64,000 nucleotides of DNA from CAYOOP01 sp964405685 (GCA_964405685.1 CAYOOP010000001.1:248001-312000); one strand, 5' to 3'. Shown: positions 1 through 7,510, counted from the first letter of the stretch. The notes: generated by a model from the letters alone, not told the origin. A program made the numbers and translations.

Positions 1-151
1 GCACCGTCGCTTTTGAGGCAATCATTTCCGACACCACCATACCGACACCAAAACGTTTGACGAGCGAACGAAACGGCTGATCCGACACGCCTGTCATGGG
101 CGCTAAAATCACCGGGCTTTCGAGTGTAATGTTGTCAATTTGAATGGTCAT
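1..151 (-). CDS. dusB: tRNA-dihydrouridine synthase, N-terminal fragment (DusB type)
   Basis: Only the first 50 codons lie in the window; the gene continues past base 1. Reading from the ATG at 151, the protein begins with a short beta strand and then PVILAPMTGVSDQPFR, the N-terminal FMN-binding signature of tRNA-dihydrouridine synthases, followed by a segment ending in VSEMIAS. The family reduces uridine in the tRNA D-loop with NADPH and FMN. DusB is the usual alphaproteobacterial member, but the fragment cannot exclude DusA or DusC. The start codon lies in a small hairpin (149-167). Confidence 0.85.
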   Translation of the reverse strand, partial: MTIQIDNITLESPVILAPMTGVSDQPFRSLVKRFGVGMVVSEMIASKATV

Positions 152-167
152 ATTGCACCGCAATATG
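149..167. promoter_or_regulatory. Hairpin covering the dusB start codon
   Basis: CATATTGC and GCAATATG form a perfect 8-bp stem around a 3-base loop, and the dusB ATG is the outer end of one arm. It could mask the start in the mRNA or simply be a chance palindrome; only the pairing is directly seen. Confidence 0.35.
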
Positions 168-199
168 CCTGGAAACTTAAGGTTTTGTCAATTCATAGA

Positions 200-266
200 A
201 CCCTCACCCATGTCGGCGATGCCGCCATTTCCCTCTCCCTGACAGGGAGAGGGGTAGGGTGAGGGT
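200..266. repeat. Nested inverted repeat after hemC, terminator-like
   Basis: Outer arms ACCCTCACCC (200-209) and GGGTGAGGGT (257-266) enclose an inner hairpin CCCTCTCCC-TGACA-GGGAGAGGG (231-253). The outer arm overlaps the stop codon of hemC. The shape is that of a dispersed intergenic palindromic repeat, and it may end hemC and dusB-region transcripts. No second copy is seen in this window. Confidence 0.6.
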
Positions 267-1117
267 CACTTTTGCAATTGTTTTGCTAACGCTTCCCCCA
301 ACGCTTCCGGTTCGTTTACTGAACCATTAACCACCTGTTTTTGCATATTCTTCCCGTCCATGTCGGCGACCAGGCCACGCAGGGTGATTTCATTCCCTTC
401 CAGCGTCGCGTAACCTGCAATCGGCGTGCGGCAGGAGCCATCGAGTGCTTTTAGCAGTGCCCGCTCCGCGCGGGTTGCAATCATGGTTTTTTCGCAATTG
501 ATGTTTTGAAGCAGCTCTTTGGTTTTTTCATCCACAGAGCGACAGATGATGGCGATTGCACCCTGCCCGACTGCCGGAAGCATTTCATCTATATTAAGTA
601 TTTGATATTTATCCACAGCGATTCCGAGGCGTTTCAATCCCGCCAATGCCAGCACCGTCGCATCAAATTCGCCGCGTTCTACTTTCTCAATTCGCGTGCC
701 CACATTGCCGCGAATCGGTGCAACTTCCACATCAGATCGCATCGCCATCACCTGCACGCTGCGGCGCATGGAGGACGTTCCTATTTTTGCACCCTTCGGC
801 AATTGATCCAGTGGTGTTCCCACCCAGACATCCCGCACGTCCTCGCGCGGCAGCACCGCGCCGATCATCAAACCATCGGGCAACACCGTTGGCATATCCT
901 TCATCGAATGCACCGCCACATCAATTTCACCACGCAAAATCGCCTCGTCCAACTCTTTGGTGAACAAGCCTTTCCCGCCCAGTTCGGTAAGCGGTGTCGC
1001 CAGCCATTCGTCCCCGCGCGTGGAAAACGGCACCACCTCGCACACGCCAAGCGCTGCACGCACGAGTTCTGTCTGAGCGAGAGCGAGGGGGCTTTTTCGA
1101 GTGCCGATGCGGAGCAT
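266..1117 (-). CDS. hemC: Porphobilinogen deaminase (hydroxymethylbilane synthase)
   Basis: A 283-residue protein of normal family length. It condenses four porphobilinogens into hydroxymethylbilane in haem synthesis, in the cytoplasm. The N-terminus LRIGTRKSPLALAQ, the active-site segment HSMKDMPT, the block GTSSMRR and the cofactor-attachment loop around LDGSCRTPI (dipyrromethane cysteine) are all present. The ATG at 1117 directly precedes the family start. The leader immediately upstream is an array of heptamer repeats, and no good ribosome-binding site is visible. It is divergent from tsaD. Another haem gene, hemF, is in the window but not linked. Confidence 0.97.
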   Translation of the reverse strand: MLRIGTRKSPLALAQTELVRAALGVCEVVPFSTRGDEWLATPLTELGGKGLFTKELDEAILRGEIDVAVHSMKDMPTVLPDGLMIGAVLPREDVRDVWVGTPLDQLPKGAKIGTSSMRRSVQVMAMRSDVEVAPIRGNVGTRIEKVERGEFDATVLALAGLKRLGIAVDKYQILNIDEMLPAVGQGAIAIICRSVDEKTKELLQNINCEKTMIATRAERALLKALDGSCRTPIAGYATLEGNEITLRGLVADMDGKNMQKQVVNGSVNEPEALGEALAKQLQK

Positions 1118-1236
1118 GTCGTTAGTTGTTAGTCCTTAGTCGTTAGTGAAAACGCTAGAATAAACACAAATATGCTATATGGCTACAGCAACTAACGACT
1201 AACGACTAACGACTAACGACTAACGACTAATGACTC
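1118..1236. repeat. Inverted arrays of the heptamer ACTAACG between hemC and tsaD
   Basis: Between the divergent genes two tandem heptamer arrays face each other. The left arm (1118-1148) reads, on the minus strand, as four to five copies of an ACTAACG-like unit with variants; the right arm (1190-1236) has about six near-perfect copies. The arms are complementary and could form a long cruciform with a loop of about 41 bases (1149-1189) that is AT-rich and probably holds the promoters. Each arm ends at or over the start codon of its gene; the tsaD ATG is formed by an AACGACT to AATGACT variant at 1230. Confidence 0.9.
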
Positions 1237-2228
1237 TTATTCTAGGCATTGAATCCAGCTGCGACGAAACCGCCGCGAGCGTCGTGCGCTCCGACAAAAC
1301 CATTTTGTCGAATGTGATTCGTTCGCAGCGCGACCATGATATTTACGGCGGCGTTGTCCCCGAAATCGCCTCACGGGCGCATATTATGCATATGACAGAG
1401 ATTGTTGAAGCGGCACTTGCGGAAGCCAAATGTACGCTTGCGGATTTAGACGCCATCGCTGTGACCGCCGGCCCGGGGTTGATTGGCGGGGTGATTGTTG
1501 GGGTGATGACAGCAAAAGCTTTAGCATCCGCTGCAAATAAACCACTCATTGCCGTGAACCATTTGGAAGGCCACGCGCTTTCCGTACGGCTGACTGAAGA
1601 CGCCCCATTTCCCTATCTGCTCCTGCTCGTTTCCGGCGGGCATTGCCAGCTGCTCATTGTGCATGGTGTGGGAAAATATGAATTGCTTGGCGAAACGCTC
1701 GATGACGCACTCGGTGAAGCCTTTGATAAAACCGCAAAGATGTTAGGCCTTGGCTTCCCAGGTGGACCGGCGGTTGAGAAAATGGCGAAACTTGGCAATG
1801 CCGATGCAGTGAAGCTCCCGATTCCCCTCCACAAAAAAGGCGGGTGTGATTTTTCGTTTTCGGGGCTGAAAACCGCCGTGCGTATGGCCTCCAAAGAAGC
1901 AGCCCCCGAAGACATCTGCGCGAGTTTTCAACAAGCCGCGACCGCAAGCGTGATGGAGCGTTTACACGCGGCGTTTGCTGAATGCGAAAAACGACATGTG
2001 AAACCGAGCTGCTTGGTGGTAGCTGGTGGCGTGGCCGCGAATATCTATATTAAACAAGCACTTGAAGACGTCGCGCACACCCACCATTTAAAACTCCTCG
2101 CCCCGCCGCTAAAGCTTTGCACCGACAACGCCGCCATGATCGCCTGGGCAGGCATCGAGCGTTTTGTGCTTGGGTTTAGGGATACGCTTGATATTGAACC
2201 CCGCGCGCGTTGGCCGCTGGTAGCCTAA
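1230..2228 (+). CDS. tsaD: tRNA N6-adenosine threonylcarbamoyltransferase
   Basis: A 332-residue protein that transfers the threonylcarbamoyl group to A37 of ANN-decoding tRNAs with TsaB and TsaE. LGIESSCDETAASVV is the classic Kae1/TsaD opening. The metal-binding histidines lie in EIASRAHIMH near residue 50, and VSGGHCQL and VAGGVAAN are the ATPase-fold loops. The ATG at 1230 is the only sensible start, as it places LGIESSCDE at the usual position, yet it lies inside the last unit of a heptamer array and has no Shine-Dalgarno sequence. The 3' end overlaps the end of metZ by 4 bases, tail to tail. Confidence 0.97.
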   Translation: MTLILGIESSCDETAASVVRSDKTILSNVIRSQRDHDIYGGVVPEIASRAHIMHMTEIVEAALAEAKCTLADLDAIAVTAGPGLIGGVIVGVMTAKALASAANKPLIAVNHLEGHALSVRLTEDAPFPYLLLLVSGGHCQLLIVHGVGKYELLGETLDDALGEAFDKTAKMLGLGFPGGPAVEKMAKLGNADAVKLPIPLHKKGGCDFSFSGLKTAVRMASKEAAPEDICASFQQAATASVMERLHAAFAECEKRHVKPSCLVVAGGVAANIYIKQALEDVAHTHHLKLLAPPLKLCTDNAAMIAWAGIERFVLGFRDTLDIEPRARWPLVA

Positions 2229-3382
2229 ACCGCCGCTAACCCACGTTCAATGTCCGCAATAATATCGCGCGTATCTTCAATGCCGGGCGACAAACGAATC
2301 AGCCCTTCGCCGATACCGAGTTTGGCGCGTTCTTCTTTGGCGATGCTCGCGTGGGTGGTGGAAGCACAATGGGTAATCAGGCTTTTGGCATCGCCCAGAT
2401 TATTGGAGATGCGGATCATTTTCAGCGCGTTCATGAATTTGAATGCCGCTTCTTTGCCGCCGTTTAATTCAAACGCCAACATCGGCCCACCGTTTTTCAT
2501 TTGTTTTTGGGCGATGGAAAATTGCGGGTGGCTTTTTAAACCCGGATACATCACACGCGAGACTTTGGATTGTTTTTCTAAATATTCAGCGACAGCTCTC
2601 GCATTTTCAACGTGGCGCGTGATGCGCAGACTATACGTCTCAAGTCCTTTAAAAATCACCCAAGCGTTAAACGGGCTCATGTGCGGGCCGGTGTGGCGGC
2701 AAAACGGCAGCACGGTGTTTTCGATTAAATCCTTCGTGCCCAAAATCGCCCCGCCGATCGTGCGGCCCTGGCCTTCCATGTGTTTGGTGGTGGAGTAGAT
2801 GACGATGTCAGCCCCCAGTTCGAGTGGTTTTTGGATCAGCGGACCGGCAAAAATATTATCAACAAGCAGCTTGATACCCTTGGGTTTCGTGACCTTCGCA
2901 AGTGCTGCAATATCAATAATTTCCAGCGTCGGGTTGGCGGGAGTTTCAATAAAAATTGCCGTGGTATTGGGCTTGATGGCGGAAGTGATATCAGCGCCAT
3001 CTGCCAGCGTATAGCTAATGCCGAATTTGGGGAGGATTTGGGTGATGATGTAATTACACGAGGAAAACAGCACCTTACCGGCCACCACATGGTCCCCGCT
3101 TTTCACCACGCTCATGATCGCGGCAAAAACGGCCGCCATGCCGCTGGCCACCACCAAACAGCGCTCCGCACCTTCGAGCGCGCTAAGCCGTTGCTCGAGC
3201 ATATCAAGGCTGGGGTTCGAATAGCGAGAATATAAATAGCCAGGGATTTCCTTGGCAAAGCGCTTTTCGGCAATTTCAGCGGATGCAAACGTATAGGCCG
3301 AGTTCAGGAACACGGCTTCGCTGGTTTCGCCGAAGGCGGTCATCAAATTGCCAGCGTGGATCAGGAGTGAATCAGGGTGCAT
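2225..3382 (-). CDS. metZ: O-succinylhomoserine sulfhydrylase
   Basis: A 385-residue Cys/Met-metabolism PLP enzyme. It makes homocysteine directly from an activated homoserine and sulfide. Seen are the N-terminal LLIHAG and YSRYSNPSLDMLE, the substrate and PLP region VVASGMAAVFA, and IVIYSTTKHMEGQGR with the PLP lysine in STTKHMEG. The frame stays open 47 codons upstream, but the ATG at 3382 gives the family start MHPDSLLIHAG, and the extension would run into vapC. No SAM riboswitch fits in the 38 bases upstream. A cystathionine gamma-synthase role cannot be fully excluded. Confidence 0.9.
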   Translation of the reverse strand: MHPDSLLIHAGNLMTAFGETSEAVFLNSAYTFASAEIAEKRFAKEIPGYLYSRYSNPSLDMLEQRLSALEGAERCLVVASGMAAVFAAIMSVVKSGDHVVAGKVLFSSCNYIITQILPKFGISYTLADGADITSAIKPNTTAIFIETPANPTLEIIDIAALAKVTKPKGIKLLVDNIFAGPLIQKPLELGADIVIYSTTKHMEGQGRTIGGAILGTKDLIENTVLPFCRHTGPHMSPFNAWVIFKGLETYSLRITRHVENARAVAEYLEKQSKVSRVMYPGLKSHPQFSIAQKQMKNGGPMLAFELNGGKEAAFKFMNALKMIRISNNLGDAKSLITHCASTTHASIAKEERAKLGIGEGLIRLSPGIEDTRDIIADIERGLAAV

Positions 3383-3420
3383 GGATGGTATATACAAAGA
3401 AAAACCTTTCCATGCAAGGG

Positions 3421-3816
3421 TTAGCGGATCATGTGCACGGTCACACCTTTGATTTTTAAGGCCTTCCAGACCCTGTCCGCTGTAAGCACTGGAAGCCCGC
3501 GCACGCTTGCTGCGGCCAAACAAATACGGTCGCCTAGCGAAAGCCCGTATTTCTTGGTAGTTTGGTCAACATACGCTGCGCGGGACGCAACTTCCGCATC
3601 CACATCCATCACTGAAATGCGCATATTATAAATAAGCTCTGCCTCTTCAAAGGCATAGCCCTCGCGTACCATTTTTGTCAGTGTTTCGGCAATATTGACA
3701 CTCGTCATCACCACGCCTTTTTTAAGCGCCTGCTCCACTTTCTCGGCGCCTTCCTCCTCAAAAATAAGAGCGAGCAGGGCTGAGGCGTCGAGCACATAGG
3801 GTAATCGGCTAGTCAC
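3421..3816 (-). CDS. vapC: PIN-domain ribonuclease toxin
   Basis: About 131 residues of PIN fold. The acidic residues expected for the metal site are visible: D in VLDASALL near the N-terminus, E in NIAETL, D in LSLGDRICLA, and D in LTADRVW. VapC toxins cut tRNA or rRNA and are inhibited by a cognate VapB. The preferred start is the GTG at 3816: its GTGACTAG overlaps the stop of vapB, and GAGG lies 6 bases before it. An upstream ATG at 3831 is possible but would lengthen the overlap. Confidence 0.88.
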   Translation of the reverse strand: MTSRLPYVLDASALLALIFEEEGAEKVEQALKKGVVMTSVNIAETLTKMVREGYAFEEAELIYNMRISVMDVDAEVASRAAYVDQTTKKYGLSLGDRICLAAASVRGLPVLTADRVWKALKIKGVTVHMIR

Positions 3817-4054
3817 GCTTTGCCTCGGCACGACGCTGCGCGAGAAAAGAATCCACCACTTTTTTCTTCTTTAATCGGCGCTTAGCGATGTTTTGCAGCG
3901 TGGCAAGCGCCAGGTCAGCGGTCGCAATATGAATGCCCGCATCATCGCAACGGAGTACGACTTCGTCCCCCTCGGCAATGCCATAGCGCTCGCGGAAAAA
4001 CGCGGGTATAACTACGCGCCCTCCTTGTCCAATCGTTGTATGGATGGCTTCCAT
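3809..4054 (-). CDS. vapB: AbrB/MazE-type antitoxin
   Basis: About 81 residues. The N-terminal half (TTIGQGGRVVIPAFFRERYG and following) is a SpoVT/AbrB swapped-hairpin DNA-binding domain. The C-terminal half is basic and helical, as expected for a toxin-wrapping tail. ATG at 4054 is chosen over the ATG at 4099, because AAGGGA lies about 9 bases before it and the DNA-binding domain then starts normally. It is coupled to vapC by an overlap. Such antitoxins usually repress their own operon, and a symmetric site lies just upstream at 4087-4103. Confidence 0.87.
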   Translation of the reverse strand: MEAIHTTIGQGGRVVIPAFFRERYGIAEGDEVVLRCDDAGIHIATADLALATLQNIAKRRLKKKKVVDSFLAQRRAEAKRD

Positions 4055-4086
4055 GGCATTAATCCCTTGTAAGTGGCATGAATTGC

Positions 4087-4103
4087 TATAATATGGCATT
4101 ATA
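4087..4103. promoter_or_regulatory. Symmetric TATAAT operator-promoter between vapBC and queE
   Basis: TATAAT (4087-4092) and ATTATA (4098-4103) are inverted copies separated by 5 bases, so each strand has a consensus -10 box: one facing vapBC (start 4054), one facing queE (start 4125). The dyad is well placed to be the VapB operator, in which case the antitoxin might also affect the que operon. The symmetry is seen; binding is inferred. No convincing -35 box was found for the vapBC side. Confidence 0.55.
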
Positions 4104-4124
4104 CAACAAATATGTCAAATCTTT

Positions 4125-4880
4125 ATGCGCGGAACGAACCCAATACGGCAACCCAAGAATGACGATGGCAGCACCCTCGACGTGCAAGCCATTTTCGCAA
4201 CCCTGCAAGGCGAAGGCCCCAACGCCGGCACGCCTGCGGTGTTCGTGCGCTTAGGCGGCTGCAACCTTGCTTGCGACTTTTGCGATACGGAATTTGAGAG
4301 TTTTGCGGCTCAATCGATCGGCAAGATTGTAGACGAAGTCATAGGTTTAGCGTTCCCCCCGCGTGCGGGGGGATTCAGGGGGGAATCTTCCCCCACCCAC
4401 TACGCTAACGATTTTGTAGAAACAAAATCGAAGCTCCGTTGCCCTCCCCCGCAAGCGGGGGAGGCACATCAACTGGTGGTGATTACCGGCGGTGAACCGC
4501 TGCGGCAAAATATTGTGCCTTTGTGTGAAGCGCTGATAGCAAAAAACTTCCGCGTGCAGATTGAAACCAATGGCACGCTGTTTCGTGAATTACCAAAAGA
4601 GGTGGAGATCGTTTGCTCCCCCAAAAATACCGGGCAAGGCTATGCGCCTATACGCGCGGATTTACTGCCGCGTGTCAGCGCGTTTAAGTACTTGGTGTCA
4701 GCATCACACCCGCTTTATCGCGATGTGCCGGTGGTTTCTGCTGTGCCGATTTACGTGCAGCCGATGGATGAAATCGACGCAGCAAAGAATGCTGCCAATC
4801 GTGAATATGCCAAACGTTTGGCACTCGCAAATGGCTACCGCCTGTCACTGCAACTCCACAAAATCCTTGATATCCCATGA
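4125..4880 (+). CDS. queE: 7-carboxy-7-deazaguanine synthase with an in-frame palindromic insert
   Basis: Radical-SAM enzyme of queuosine synthesis that converts carboxytetrahydropterin to 7-carboxy-7-deazaguanine. LQGEGPNAG, the cluster motif CNLACDFC (CX3CX2C), ITGGEPL and IETNGT are present, and the C-terminal part (VCSPKNTG, YVQPMDE) is typical of the short form. Residues about 77-114 do not belong to the family. They are rich in P, G and R and are encoded by a cluster of hairpins at 4355-4464 between the first helix-strand unit and VVITGGEPL. The reading frame is kept, so the enzyme is probably active with a surface loop. There is no clear ribosome-binding site. Its end overlaps queC by ATGA. 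Confidence 0.93.
   Translation: MRGTNPIRQPKNDDGSTLDVQAIFATLQGEGPNAGTPAVFVRLGGCNLACDFCDTEFESFAAQSIGKIVDEVIGLAFPPRAGGFRGESSPTHYANDFVETKSKLRCPPPQAGEAHQLVVITGGEPLRQNIVPLCEALIAKNFRVQIETNGTLFRELPKEVEIVCSPKNTGQGYAPIRADLLPRVSAFKYLVSASHPLYRDVPVVSAVPIYVQPMDEIDAAKNAANREYAKRLALANGYRLSLQLHKILDIP
4355..4464. repeat. Composite palindromic element inside queE
   Basis: Four hairpins in 110 bases: a CCCCCCGC/GCGGGGGG stem (4355-4372), GATTC/GAATC (4372-4387), CGATTTTGT-AGAA-ACAAAATCG (4409-4430), and CCTCCCCCGC/GCGGGGGAGG (4443-4464). The third has the AGAA tetraloop shared with the elements in hemF and rlmN, read in the same frame (GTA GAA). The outer two C/G-rich hairpins resemble each other and may be the ends of one repeat into which the AT-rich hairpin was nested. 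Confidence 0.85.
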
Positions 4881-5548
4881 AAAAAGCAGTGATTCTACTT
4901 AGCGGCGGATTGGATTCCGCAACCGTCGCGGCGATTGCAAAAGCGGAAGGCTATGCGCTTTACGCGCTCTCATTCGCCTATGGTCAGCGGCATAAAATTG
5001 AGCTGGAAGCAGCGGCACGCGTGGCAAACCACATGGGAGTTGTCGAACATCGCACGCTTTCGTTGGAATCGCTTGGAGCGCTGGGTGGCTCGGCACTGAC
5101 TGACGCTGCACTTGCCGTTCCCAAAGACCGGGGTGACATGAGCGATATTCCAATCACCTATGTCCCTGCTCGTAACACACTGTTTCTTTCCTATGCACTC
5201 GCATGGGCGGAGGTGTTGGGTGCCAATAACATTTTTATTGGTGTCAATGCGCTCGATTACAGCGGCTATCCGGATTGCAGACCGGAATATATTGAGGCCT
5301 TCGAACGCATGGCGAATCTGGCAACGAAGGCGAGCGCGGAAGGTGCGCGGCTGCGCATTCACACACCACTCATTCGTTTAACCAAGGCAGAGATTATTCA
5401 GCAAGGTGTGAGGCTGGGTGTCGATTATGGACTAACGCTCAGCTGTTATGATCCTACACCTCAAGGCAAACCCTGTGGCCACTGTGATTCGTGTATCTTG
5501 CGTGCCAAAGGCTTTGCAGAAGCGGGCGTGAAGGATGCGGCGTTATGA
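4877..5548 (+). CDS. queC: 7-cyano-7-deazaguanine synthase
   Basis: A 223-residue N-type ATP pyrophosphatase that turns 7-carboxy-7-deazaguanine into preQ0 with ATP and ammonia. The P-loop VILLSGGLDSATV is at residues 5-17, ITYVPARNT and GVNALDYSGYPDCR are family blocks, and the C-terminal zinc cysteines are in LSCYDP and KPCGHCDSC. It follows queE with a 4-base overlap and in turn overlaps the next gene, so the three are one transcription unit. Confidence 0.97.
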   Translation: MKKAVILLSGGLDSATVAAIAKAEGYALYALSFAYGQRHKIELEAAARVANHMGVVEHRTLSLESLGALGGSALTDAALAVPKDRGDMSDIPITYVPARNTLFLSYALAWAEVLGANNIFIGVNALDYSGYPDCRPEYIEAFERMANLATKASAEGARLRIHTPLIRLTKAEIIQQGVRLGVDYGLTLSCYDPTPQGKPCGHCDSCILRAKGFAEAGVKDAAL

Positions 5549-6078
5549 CCATGTGGATTTTGAAAGCAAAAGTCGCGCCGGGGCAGGACTATATAGCCAT
5601 GCCTGAGACGTTGCCGCTGGATATCAGCGCGTGCCATACCGAGGTGGAGTTGAAACAGAAACTGCGGGAAATGTTCCCCGATTCCGCACCCGAAACGATC
5701 GCGGCGCGGGCGGAAAGAACGGAGAGGTTTTTAGGACAGATGATCCTTGATGATATCGTGGTAGTGGTAGACGGCGATGAACTTAAATGCTGCGATATTG
5801 CGGGTTTGCCCTATGCGGAAGAGATAGACGGCGTGTTCGAACACCGCATTCCTGTGGCATGGTTTGAGAAAGACACACCAATGCGTCTTTTCAAGCATTT
5901 TCCAAATGTGGTGAATCAGGCGGATCGCTGGCCGACGGAAATCACCAATCTGCAAGCACGCGCGGCGATTCAAGGCAAGCTGCCGCTACCTGGCAATCGC
6001 TTCGCGAAATGGAAATGGCTGCTCGCTGCGGCATTCATCATGCAAGCGATTGCGATGCTTGCAGGAATGTTTCGTTAA
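5545..6078 (+). CDS. PUA/EVE-like domain protein (Mrr N-terminal-like) with C-terminal membrane anchor
   Basis: 177 residues; ATG at 5545 overlaps the queC stop. The middle of the protein resembles the N-terminal reader domain of Mrr-type restriction proteins: a helix with ELKQKLREMFPDS, an alanine-rich helix, then the strands ILDDIVVVVDGDELKCCDI, LPYAEE and FEHRIPVAWF. No PD-(D/E)XK nuclease follows. Instead, residues about 155-175 are one hydrophobic helix (WLLAAAFIMQAIAMLAG). The domain call is from pattern memory and not certain. Its coupling to the preQ0 genes suggests a link to 7-deazaguanine bases, which is inference. Confidence 0.55.
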   Translation: MTMWILKAKVAPGQDYIAMPETLPLDISACHTEVELKQKLREMFPDSAPETIAARAERTERFLGQMILDDIVVVVDGDELKCCDIAGLPYAEEIDGVFEHRIPVAWFEKDTPMRLFKHFPNVVNQADRWPTEITNLQARAAIQGKLPLPGNRFAKWKWLLAAAFIMQAIAMLAGMFR

Positions 6079-6084
6079 GTCGTT

Positions 6085-6169
6085 ATCCTGTGGGACGCGC
6101 GAGCGTCAGCACAGGATCTCATGCCTTATTCCGCGGGATTCTGCGCTCGCACTTCGTGCGCCGCAGAAT
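6085..6169. repeat. Paired-hairpin intergenic repeat, copy 1
   Basis: First hairpin: ATCCTGTG (6085-6092) with CACAGGAT (6110-6117), enclosing GACGC-GCGA-GCGTC. Second hairpin: ATTCTGCG (6138) to CGCAGAAT (6169), with inner arms GCAC/GTGC around TTC. It lies between the convergent ends of the que operon and rplI and may serve as a two-way terminator. Related copies are at 15241, 23751 and, shortened, 25981. Confidence 0.75.
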
Positions 6170-6177
6170 GACAGGCT

Positions 6178-6633
6178 TTATGCTTCTTGGTCTGCTTTGG
6201 AAACGGTCACAGTTACAGGCACAACCACTTCAGGATGCAGCGTGACTTTTACGGTGTAGCTGCCGGTGGTTTTTACTTGTTGCGCAATCAGAATCTGGCT
6301 TTTTGCAACATTGTGGCCTTTGGCGGAGAGCGCTTCGGCGAGATCACGCACGGTGACGGAACCAAACAACTTGCCTTCTTCGCTGGCTTGGCGCACGAGA
6401 GCGATCGTTACGCCTTCGAGCTTTTTCGCTTGCGCCTCGGCAGCGGCTTTGGCTTCGGCGTTGCGCGCTTCGATGTCGGCGCGTTTGGCTTCGAAGATTT
6501 TTTTGTTATCGTCAGACGCACGCAGCGCTTTTTTCAGCGGCAGAAGAAAATTGCGGGCGAAACCGTTTTTCACACGCACGACGTCACCGGTGTTGCCGAG
6601 GCGGCCGATGCGTTCCAATAAAATGACTTCCAT
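6178..6633 (-). CDS. rplI: Large-subunit ribosomal protein bL9
   Basis: 151 residues. The N-terminal domain MEVILLERIGRLGNTGDVV and VKNGFARNFLLP is diagnostic. A long connecting helix rich in A, K and E follows, then the C-terminal domain (LFGSVTVRDLAEAL). ATG at 6633 has AAGGAGA 6 bases upstream, which rules out the longer open frame. It is the last gene of the rpsF-rpsR-DUF2232-rplI operon. Confidence 0.98.
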   Translation of the reverse strand: MEVILLERIGRLGNTGDVVRVKNGFARNFLLPLKKALRASDDNKKIFEAKRADIEARNAEAKAAAEAQAKKLEGVTIALVRQASEEGKLFGSVTVRDLAEALSAKGHNVAKSQILIAQQVKTTGSYTVKVTLHPEVVVPVTVTVSKADQEA

Positions 6634-6650
6634 GTCGTCTCTCCTTATAA

Positions 6651-7505
6651 CTATTTCTTGGTCAAGGTCAGCTGCACATGTTGCCACATGCCGATGCCTG
6701 CCACCACAAACACCGGCCAAATGAGCGCGACGGATGTGACGTAAAGCAATGCAAGAAGCGCCGAGCCACCGCGCATTACCTTCAATTTTGAGTGCGTGGT
6801 TATAAACCCGTTGATGGCATAAGGCAAAAGAAATATGAGAAAAAGCGTAGTGGTGATAAAAGACTGATTTTCAATGGAAAAACCGATTATTGCAAATGCG
6901 GGAAGTGCATAAAGCAGCGTGTGCGGCGGTGTGAAACGGCTTAAACGCAACTCAGGAACCATCGCATCCGCCTCGATTTGCTTGAGAAAAAACCTCGCCA
7001 AGCGCGCGTGCACGTAAAACACGATGATGAACCACCACGACGCACTGACGGCAGGTAAAAAAGGAAACCGCTCGATGATCGTGTAAGCGCCAGGGTCGGC
7101 AGCAGCAAGCCCTTGCTTGAGATATTCCAGCATCACCACTTCAAGGCCGCCCAAGGGCATGAGCGAAAGATGCAGCGCGATATTGACCGCCGCGGTGAAA
7201 AATACAATTTCTGTGATCGCAAGACCGATGTCTGGAAATGGTCTAGTGGTGGAGGCAATCCACAACGCCGAAGGCACACCAGCGCAAGCAAGATAGACCA
7301 AGAGTGCATCCATGCCGAAAGGGCTTAGGAACAAAGCGCCGAGTGCGGCAGCCAAAAAGGTAGCATCACGCCCTTTGAAATAGCCGATGGCAACGAGCGG
7401 GATGACGGGCGTGAATAAAAACAGCGTGCCGAAAAAACTGGCAGCGAAGGCAAACAGCGCGGCGGCCGCAACGCTTGCTGCGAGCACGTGCTTGGTAAGC
7501 GGCAT
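6651..7505 (-). CDS. DUF2232 integral membrane protein
   Basis: 284 residues with about eight hydrophobic segments and very little soluble sequence. A DUF2232 (YybS-like) membrane protein between rpsR and rplI is standard in Alphaproteobacteria, and its composition and position match. The molecular function is unknown; a role in membrane transport of a small molecule has been proposed for the wider family but nothing here shows it. Spacing is 5 bases to rpsR and 17 to rplI. Confidence 0.8.
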   Translation of the reverse strand: MPLTKHVLAASVAAAALFAFAASFFGTLFLFTPVIPLVAIGYFKGRDATFLAAALGALFLSPFGMDALLVYLACAGVPSALWIASTTRPFPDIGLAITEIVFFTAAVNIALHLSLMPLGGLEVVMLEYLKQGLAAADPGAYTIIERFPFLPAVSASWWFIIVFYVHARLARFFLKQIEADAMVPELRLSRFTPPHTLLYALPAFAIIGFSIENQSFITTTLFLIFLLPYAINGFITTHSKLKVMRGGSALLALLYVTSVALIWPVFVVAGIGMWQHVQLTLTKK

Positions 7506-7510
7506 AAAAC

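Noticed and set aside
506..1132. Long open frame on the plus strand across hemC
   Set aside because: It is the antisense of a well-conserved hemC and has low-complexity H/R-rich composition without any family features.
1190..1236. CRISPR-like array
   Set aside because: Units are 7 bases without spacers; they are simple tandem repeats.
3383..3420. SAM-responsive riboswitch before metZ, as common in Alphaproteobacteria
   Set aside because: Only 38 bases separate metZ from vapC, and they lack the riboswitch core sequence.
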